Shown here one piece after another: positions 15,352 through 20,299 of a DNA stretch of 20,299 bases. Source of the stretch: Candidatus Babelota bacterium (GTDB lineage: Bacteria > Babelota > Babeliae > Babelales > Babelaceae). Position numbers and translations under genes: made by a program. The notes under the pieces are model-generated. The model was not told where the DNA came from and made no database searches. It was given only the letters and a program-made list of their open reading frames with translations. The stretch lies in assembly GCA_003484685.1 (NCBI GenBank), contig DNBB01000040.1, positions 1-20,299 on the forward strand. Reading direction: 5' to 3'. Every line of letters begins with the position of its first letter. Position 1 is the stretch's first letter.

Positions 15352-15428
15352 TGGTGCGCCTGGCAGGAGTCGAACCTGCGGCCTACAGATTAGGAATCTG
15401 TCGCTCTATCCTACTGAGCTACAGGCGC
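15352..15428 (-). tRNA. tRNA-Arg (anticodon CCT)
   Basis: Complete 77-base cloverleaf with encoded CCA. The acceptor stem is GCGCCTG with CAGGCGC and discriminator A. The D arm begins GCTC and contains GGATAGAGC, giving the A20 typical of arginine tRNAs. The anticodon stem ACAGA/TCTGT encloses loop TTCCTAA, so the anticodon is CCT, reading AGG. The T loop is GTTCGACTC. The sequence is closely related to its neighbour 14 bp upstream. No terminator separates it from the outer-membrane gene, which starts 73 bp downstream, so co-transcription is likely. Confidence 0.97.
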
Positions 15429-15442
15429 TACATAATAGGTAG

Positions 15443-15519
15443 TGGTGTGCCCGACAGGAGTCGAACCTGCGACCTACGGATCCGGAATCCGTCGCTCTAT
15501 CCAGCTGAGCTACGGGCAC
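15443..15519 (-). tRNA. tRNA-Arg (anticodon CCG)
   Basis: Complete 77-base cloverleaf with encoded CCA. The acceptor stem is GTGCCCG with CGGGCAC and discriminator A. The anticodon stem ACGGA/TCCGT encloses loop TTCCGGA, so the anticodon is CCG, reading CGG. The D and T arms are nearly identical to those of the adjacent tRNA-Arg(CCT). It is the first gene of the probable tRNA-tRNA-barrel-coiled-coil transcript. Confidence 0.97.
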
Positions 15520-15539
15520 AATAACAGTAGTGGTATGGT

Positions 15540-15545
15540 ATCATA
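15540..15545 (-). promoter_or_regulatory. Candidate -10 box for the tRNA-Arg pair
   Basis: TATGAT on the minus strand ends 20 bases before the 5' end of tRNA-Arg(CCG), leaving a leader of about 13 bases. It is preceded by a TTTTTTAAAAAAA tract (15546-15558). That tract could act as an AT-rich upstream element or, together with its short self-complementarity, as a weak terminator for the 621-aa gene. No good -35 box is seen. Confidence 0.35.
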
Positions 15546-15568
15546 TTTTTTTAAAAAAGACCAAGCCA

Positions 15569-17434
15569 TTACATTATCCCGCACTGCTCCTTTTGAGCCA
15601 TAAGAACACCATACCCTGCACGTACAATGCGTTCGAGCCAGGTGCCATCAGACTCTGAGGCACAGGCCTGCGCGATCCAACCCTTGGGAGAAAGCGGCAT
15701 AGAAATACCTTTTAATTCATGATGGACCTTCATACAGGCAGCAGCAAGTAAAACACGAGCATCTTTAATGCGCGCGGGAGCAATCTGGTAAATCTTGCCG
15801 GCACTACTCCAAACTATCGCATTCGAAGCATCTAATAAAGCAGCTCCTTGTATCGGCTCTGAAAGCGAACTACTTGCTGTTGTATACAAAGAACCAACAA
15901 ATGGCTCCGCTATAATCAACTTATCCTTAATGCACAAAAGAACATGTGTGGAAGAAAACGGAAGTGCGATTCCATTGGCTTCCGTAAGAAACGTACGGAT
16001 ATATGCCGACAATCGAGAATCAATGAGCACTACAGCACTTTTTTTCTCGCCCATAAGAATAAGCGCCAAATCATGCATACGATCCATTCTTATTGCACCA
16101 AGCGCGGGAAGACCTAGACATGCTTCTTCTTGTAAAGGCCTTTTATGCTTTTTCTGAATAAAAACAAGCAATCGATTTACGCAAACAACGATTCGATCAT
16201 CCAAAACAGGCAATATTCCATACACTTTTCCCCCGGCAAAAAGCCTATTATATCGACATTGCCAATGGTTTTGCAGCGGTTGATACGAAAAAATTTGCAC
16301 TTCGTCTTCAGAAAACACTCCAAACATATCCGCGCCAAGCGAGGCTAAGCCTTTCACCGGTTGCACAAGTGAAAAGCATGGCTCAGGAATCCAATTTTTA
16401 ATATCCTCATACCATTGGGCTCTAAAGACGTGTTCCTGCACATTCCAAACAAAGGTGTTGTTCAACATATAGACAACTTGCTCAACTTTGCCTGCAACCC
16501 AGAACTTTGCGACCTTCTTAACGGTCTTACCCTTATTCACCACCCGACGAAAAACAATAAACTTAGATTTTTTCTTCTCCGTGTCGTATAGAACGACAGC
16601 CACTTTGGATGAGCCTAAATAAAGCACCCGCAGAACCTCGCGCGCCTTAGAAACTTCATACAAAAGCTCCTTAGTCCAGACTCCAAGGTGCCACGAGCAA
16701 ACAGATACTGTTTTTTTAGTTTGCAACAAAAATGTTTTGGATGATACGGGAATAACCTGCTCCGCTGCCTCACCGTCAAACGGCAAGGGTAATAACTCAT
16801 AAGCCTCTGGTACCATCATTTTTGTCATCCGCCGTAACGGACCGCTCATTGACCAGTGAAGCACATAGTTTAAAAAGGCATGATCGGGGGAAAGACTACC
16901 CAGATTTTCGCGTGAAGCCACAAGATGGTACGGCAAACAATCGGTACATACTTTTTTCATCATAGGCGAACAGATATAATCAGCAATCCATGCCATCGAA
17001 AACGCCTTATCAGAAGTCATTTGCCTGAGGCGTATTCGTGCTTCCTCTTTCATTCCGCCGAGCGCCAACAAAACAAGACTTTTATACTGACGAAGATCTT
17101 GGCAAGAACAATACTTTGTCAAAAGCGTTTTACTGAGCAGCAATCCCTGCGGAGTTTGCACAATGCCAAAAGATTCATTATTTAAAGGAGAAAAAGGCGA
17201 GGCCAAAGGCCCATCACCATTAAGTGAACCGCTCGAACTAGTGTCCACACGCGCTGTCCTCTGCTGTTCTCGAGTTGCTATCGTTTGCAGCAAAGTGGAA
17301 ACCTTGATGATATGCGGCGGAAAAGGAACTGCAACATTATCTCTGCTCAAAACTAGAAGTGGGCTGTGGCCTGTTGCACTTGCACTAACAAAACCACTAA
17401 ACAATATCACCCAGACACAACAAAACGTATTCAT
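15569..17434 (-). CDS. Exported protein with beta-propeller-like middle region
   Basis: A 621-aa protein; GGAGGGG lies 4 bases before the ATG. The N-terminus (MNTFCCVWVILFSGFVSASA) is a Sec signal peptide, probably cleaved near residue 20. Residues 25-58 (LLVLS, then VAVPF, then IKVSTLLQTI) faintly resemble the opening of Skp1/BTB-type domains. A Ser/Gly/Pro-rich linker (64-90) and a helical part (100-215) follow. From about 220 to 560 the sequence is a chain of short strands with turn residues (for example FLLQTKKTVSVCSW, VAVVLYD, DRIVVCVNRLLVFI, DLALILM, SAVVLIDSRL, AIVWSSAGKIYQI), as in WD40-like propellers, though no clean WD signature is seen. The helical C-terminus ends KEQCGIM. No family is recognised with confidence. 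It is divergent from the anchored coiled-coil gene and upstream of the tRNA/barrel unit. Confidence 0.8.
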   Translation of the reverse strand: MNTFCCVWVILFSGFVSASATGHSPLLVLSRDNVAVPFPPHIIKVSTLLQTIATREQQRTARVDTSSSGSLNGDGPLASPFSPLNNESFGIVQTPQGLLLSKTLLTKYCSCQDLRQYKSLVLLALGGMKEEARIRLRQMTSDKAFSMAWIADYICSPMMKKVCTDCLPYHLVASRENLGSLSPDHAFLNYVLHWSMSGPLRRMTKMMVPEAYELLPLPFDGEAAEQVIPVSSKTFLLQTKKTVSVCSWHLGVWTKELLYEVSKAREVLRVLYLGSSKVAVVLYDTEKKKSKFIVFRRVVNKGKTVKKVAKFWVAGKVEQVVYMLNNTFVWNVQEHVFRAQWYEDIKNWIPEPCFSLVQPVKGLASLGADMFGVFSEDEVQIFSYQPLQNHWQCRYNRLFAGGKVYGILPVLDDRIVVCVNRLLVFIQKKHKRPLQEEACLGLPALGAIRMDRMHDLALILMGEKKSAVVLIDSRLSAYIRTFLTEANGIALPFSSTHVLLCIKDKLIIAEPFVGSLYTTASSSLSEPIQGAALLDASNAIVWSSAGKIYQIAPARIKDARVLLAAACMKVHHELKGISMPLSPKGWIAQACASESDGTWLERIVRAGYGVLMAQKEQCGIM

Positions 17435-17519
17435 ACTACCCCTCCAATAAATAAACTATTTTTAATTAAAAAACCAAATTGTGGCATGAAAGATCAAGAT
17501 TACCTGCCGTTTGAAACAA

Positions 17520-17547
17520 TTGACTGGTTTGACTATTTGGATATTTA
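17520..17547 (+). promoter_or_regulatory. Candidate promoter for the anchored coiled-coil gene
   Basis: TTGACT (17520-17525), a 16-base spacer and TATTTA (17542-17547) resemble a sigma70 promoter pointing right, with a leader of about 45 bases. A second possible -10 (TATAAC, 17561-17566), with TTGGAT 18 bases upstream, overlaps it. The gap 17435-17597 also carries the unlocated promoter of the divergent 621-aa gene. Confidence 0.45.
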
Positions 17548-17597
17548 GCGTAAGATGGGCTATAACAATAAAAATCGAAAATGAAAAAGAAGCTATT

Positions 17598-18911
17598 ATG
17601 AAAAAATCTTTATTTTTGCTCGCGTTAATCGCTGCATCGTGCATAACGGTCTTTTGTAGTGAAGCAACCCCCGAAGAGACTATCTATTCGTTACTGGAAA
17701 AAGAAAACGAATTGATGGAAAAACTTTCTAATCAGCTAGAGAAAGAAACCGATAACCAGGACGACGCAACACCTGATACTCAAGAAGAAAAAGATACAGC
17801 CCTAACGGACTTCAGCAAATTAAGCCCTGAAGAAATGCTCAGCCAAGAAAGCCAGGCAGAAGAAAACCTCCTGGCACTGATAGATGATGAGAAAGAAAAA
17901 AAACTCTTCCAAGAAATGTTTGCTTTAGAAAAACAAACGCGCGAAATCAGCGAGCAGGAACTAAAAGAAAAAGAGAATTTAAAAAAACGACTTATCCAAT
18001 ACAAACAACAACAAAAGAATTTCGAACTTTGGAAGAAGCAACATACTGATAAAGAATATGAACTTAAAAACGTTATTGCTCAACTAGAAAAAACAACAAA
18101 AACCATGGGGAGCCTATTAAAAGATAAAGAAAATACGACAAGCCAGCTCAAGGAAAACCTAGAGCAAAAACGAACACAACTAAAAAACAATGGGATCTTG
18201 TTAAAAAAGCTTAAAACAGAGCTCCTTAAAACCTCGGCGCAAGGTAACTTAGTTTTAAAAAAGCAACAAGAGATTTCAAGCTTATACACTGATCTAAAAG
18301 AGAAAAAAAACGAACTTTTAAAACAAGAAAAAACGCTAAAAGAACTCAAAAAAGAACTAACAAAATTGCAGGCCGATTCAAAGAACAAACAATTAGATCT
18401 TGAAACCAAAACACAACAAGTCCTCTTGCTGCAGCAAAAACTTACTGAGCAGGAGCAACTCATTAAAAAATCAGAAATCAATCCGTCAACAGAAATGCCC
18501 ACGATGGTTGAACCAGCAAAACTTACGGCACAAGAGCAAAAAAACAAAGGACTCTGGGCAACTATGCTATGTCTACCTTATCACTATCGCGGCACTCTTA
18601 TCTTGATCGGCACAGCGACAGCTGCCTACCTTATTGCGCGCCGCTATCAAAATCAACAACCATACTTTAACCTTGAAGCACTCCAAATTCAGCAGCAACA
18701 ATATCATACCAATCTTGAAACACTGCGCCTTAGTGAGCAATGCTGTATTACGGAACTTGCAGTCAAAGAAACACTCATTGGCCTTTTAAAAAAAGAACTG
18801 AGCACGCTCAAAACACAAAAACCACCGCAAAACCCTTCACTCTGGTCAACCGTCATGTCGTTGTTAGGTAAAACAAAAGCCTCTGCATATTTTAAAAAAA
18901 CCATCGCGTGA
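17598..18911 (+). CDS. Exported coiled-coil protein with C-terminal membrane anchor
   Basis: 437 aa when started at the ATG 17598, chosen because the product then begins with a signal peptide (MKKSLFLLALIAASCITVFC). The frame is open from 17511, but that extension interrupts the signal. The ribosome site is weak (AAGAAG). Cleavage could follow VFC, or Cys15 (AASC) might be a non-standard lipobox; this is undecided. An acidic Gln/Glu region (45-100) is followed by coiled coil (about 100-290), a Pro-containing break (295-308), a hydrophobic segment (RGTLILIGTATAAYLIARR, 331-349) and a second coil (358-405). The positive residues after the hydrophobic segment suggest the C-terminus faces the cytosol while the long coil lies in the periplasm. 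It is Lys/Glu-rich, hence A-rich on the plus strand. No family is recognised. It is a second coiled-coil exported protein near the giant one; a shared structure is possible. Confidence 0.85.
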   Translation: MKKSLFLLALIAASCITVFCSEATPEETIYSLLEKENELMEKLSNQLEKETDNQDDATPDTQEEKDTALTDFSKLSPEEMLSQESQAEENLLALIDDEKEKKLFQEMFALEKQTREISEQELKEKENLKKRLIQYKQQQKNFELWKKQHTDKEYELKNVIAQLEKTTKTMGSLLKDKENTTSQLKENLEQKRTQLKNNGILLKKLKTELLKTSAQGNLVLKKQQEISSLYTDLKEKKNELLKQEKTLKELKKELTKLQADSKNKQLDLETKTQQVLLLQQKLTEQEQLIKKSEINPSTEMPTMVEPAKLTAQEQKNKGLWATMLCLPYHYRGTLILIGTATAAYLIARRYQNQQPYFNLEALQIQQQQYHTNLETLRLSEQCCITELAVKETLIGLLKKELSTLKTQKPPQNPSLWSTVMSLLGKTKASAYFKKTIA

Positions 18912-18920
18912 TAAACGCCT

Positions 18921-18957
18921 ATTTACGAGCATTACAAGGCAAGTTTTATTCGTAAAT
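18921..18957. repeat. 8-bp inverted repeat between convergent gene ends
   Basis: ATTTACGA (18921-18928) and TCGTAAAT (18950-18957) are perfect complements 21 bases apart, and the second arm is followed by TTT. The repeat spans the 20-bp gap and the last codons of dnaE. It may be a weak terminator for the plus-strand gene, but the stem is AT-rich and the loop long, so it is uncertain. Confidence 0.35.
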
Positions 18958-20299
18958 TTTCTGCGACATTTCCCAATGCGCTGACCGCCGAAGTATCACA
19001 CAAAACCTTTTGCCGTGCGGCAAGGCATAGCTGTTTTCCATTATCCCAGAAAATAAACTCAAGCCGCGCCCGTCCCGGGAGCAAACACTCTGGAAGCGCT
19101 GCAACCGTATCCTTAGCTAAAGACGTGTTTGGTAAAAAAACCAAAACTTGTTCAATGAGGTCAGTTCGATTAGCAAAAAGCTCATCAATAGGAAAAGCCC
19201 ATGAAGCTTTAATCTTGCAACTGCGTGCCGCCGTATCAAGCTCGCCACCAACCAACAAGATCGCGCCGGTGACCAGCGTATCACGCACCTGAGAAAACAC
19301 TTTAGGAAAAACTACTAACTCAGCTGTTCCACTCAAATCCTCGAGTTGCACAAAGGCCATGCGGTCGCCTTTTTTGGTCATAATTTCTCGCACGCTTTTA
19401 ACTTGCCCACAACCCAAAAATTTAATCCCCGCAGCCTCCTGAGCTGAAGCAAATGGTTGGACCCCCAGCCATAAAAGCTGCTGACGGTACTGATCCATTG
19501 GGCGCGCGCTCAAGTAAATACCAAGCAACTCTTTTTCTTGCTCAAGCTTTTTTGCAACAGGCCAGTCATCACATACCTCAAAGGCAAATGACTGATCTAA
19601 GCCCTGCTCAGGGCCATTATTTACTAATCCAAAAAGCCCAATTTGGCCTGTTTCAAGCGCTTCTTTTCTCTCAAGCGCACAATCCATAACTCGCTGCAAG
19701 TCATTTGTTTTTTGCGCACGATTTCCTGGTAGGCCATCAAACGCGCCTGCCGCAACCAAACTTTCGATATATCGTTTGTTACATACCCGCAAGTCTACCC
19801 GTATACAAAAATCGAGAAGATCTTTGAATGGTCCTGCCTTGCTACGCTCTTGCAAACATGCAGTTATCCCTGTTTCTCCAACATTTTTAATGCCGACCAA
19901 ACCAAATCGTATCTCATTACCCACACCAGTAAAATCATGCTCAGACAAGTTGATATCAGGTGCCAAAACTGCAATACCTTGATCTCGAGCCTCTTGGACA
20001 TACTCCGCCATTTTTTCAGGATCGCCAGCCTCCAAAGAGATAAGGCACGCCATGAATTCGACAGGGTAATGCGCCTTTAAATACGCCGTTTGGTAAGCGA
20101 TCACGCCATAGGCGGCAGAGTGAGACTTATTAAAACCGTACCCGGCGAAATACGCCATCAAATCAAACAGCTCACCCGCTTTCTTCGTGTCAAAACCAGC
20201 ATCCGTAGAACGAGCCATAAAAATTGCTCGCTGCTCCTGCATGACTTCGACCTTTTTCTTACCCATAGCACGACGCAAAATATCAGCCTCGCCTAATGA
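18932..20299 (-). CDS. dnaE: DNA polymerase III alpha subunit, C-terminal part (5' partial)
   Basis: The catalytic subunit of the replicative polymerase; the 455 C-terminal residues are visible and the frame continues through the right edge (SLGEADILRRAMGKKK at the border), so a TTG at 20278 is an internal Leu, not a start. Visible parts, counted from the border: the finger/palm-to-clamp-binding segment with GYGFNKSHSAAYGVIAYQTA (53-72); the helix-hairpin-helix GLVGIKNVGETGI (133-145); a clamp-binding motif QIGLFG (219-224, QxxLF type); EKELLGIYLSARP (256-268, usually SGHP); and an OB-fold domain (about 293-372) with VQLEDLSGTAELVVFP. The N-terminal PHP and catalytic palm regions lie outside. 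The C-terminus is DnaE1-like. It converges on the anchored coiled-coil gene with 20 bp between. Confidence 0.97.
   Translation of the reverse strand, partial: SLGEADILRRAMGKKKVEVMQEQRAIFMARSTDAGFDTKKAGELFDLMAYFAGYGFNKSHSAAYGVIAYQTAYLKAHYPVEFMACLISLEAGDPEKMAEYVQEARDQGIAVLAPDINLSEHDFTGVGNEIRFGLVGIKNVGETGITACLQERSKAGPFKDLLDFCIRVDLRVCNKRYIESLVAAGAFDGLPGNRAQKTNDLQRVMDCALERKEALETGQIGLFGLVNNGPEQGLDQSFAFEVCDDWPVAKKLEQEKELLGIYLSARPMDQYRQQLLWLGVQPFASAQEAAGIKFLGCGQVKSVREIMTKKGDRMAFVQLEDLSGTAELVVFPKVFSQVRDTLVTGAILLVGGELDTAARSCKIKASWAFPIDELFANRTDLIEQVLVFLPNTSLAKDTVAALPECLLPGRARLEFIFWDNGKQLCLAARQKVLCDTSAVSALGNVAENLRIKLAL

Noticed and set aside
18080..18547. Minus-strand ORF of 155 aa rich in Ser, Phe and Cys
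   Set aside because: Antisense shadow of the Lys/Glu-rich coiled-coil gene; composition is that of a reversed frame.
20276..20278. TTG as the start of the DnaE reading frame
   Set aside because: The frame continues to the window edge with conserved DnaE residues (SLGEADIL before RRAMGKKK), so the TTG is an internal leucine.
1..20299. CRISPR arrays, insertion sequences, phage genes or riboswitches
   Set aside because: Looked for regularly spaced repeats, transposase or integrase motifs, terminal inverted repeats and long structured leaders; none seen, and all gaps are under 200 bp.

Overview
The window looks like a compact chromosome segment from a host-associated, diderm bacterium with a reduced and divergent gene set. 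Support: a LolC/LolE-type lipoprotein-export permease, a lipobox protein and an outer-membrane barrel (two membranes); diverged copies of phosphoglycerate kinase, ribose-5-phosphate isomerase B and an FtsH-like ATPase; many exported proteins of no known family; and very tight gene packing, with convergent neighbours overlapping or a few bases apart. A Candidatus Dependentiae (TM6/Babeliae)-like or similarly endosymbiotic lineage would fit, but this is inference; no marker here settles the phylum. No gap exceeds 200 bp. I saw no insertion sequence, phage gene or CRISPR array.

Left part (1-5.8 kb). An FtsH-like AAA protein with a degraded peptidase motif runs in from the left edge and is followed by a small exported orphan with its own promoter. 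A strong hairpin terminator separates these from a minus-strand pair, a lipoprotein followed by rpiB, whose reading frames overlap. Divergent from that pair, a LolC/LolE-type permease is coupled (TAATG) to a short, diverged pgk.

Middle (5.8-9.2 kb). A minus-strand orphan, an exported protein with kinase-like motifs, and dnaA (GTG start). The kinase-like gene and dnaA converge and overlap by 15 bp. A perfect 15-bp-stem terminator lies between dnaA and the genes upstream of it on the same strand.

Envelope block (9.2-18.9 kb). On the minus strand, in transcription order: a 621-aa exported protein with beta-propeller-like sequence, two tandem tRNA-Arg genes (CCG, CCT), a cysteine-rich outer-membrane barrel protein, and, one base after its stop codon, a 1504-aa exported coiled-coil protein that contains no cysteine and no proline over about 1,400 residues. 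Divergent from the 621-aa gene, on the plus strand, is an exported coiled-coil protein with a C-terminal membrane anchor. This block is the best candidate for an undescribed system, perhaps an envelope or surface scaffold. The right edge holds the C-terminal part of dnaE, running off the window.

All functional statements rest on motifs read by eye; no database search was possible.
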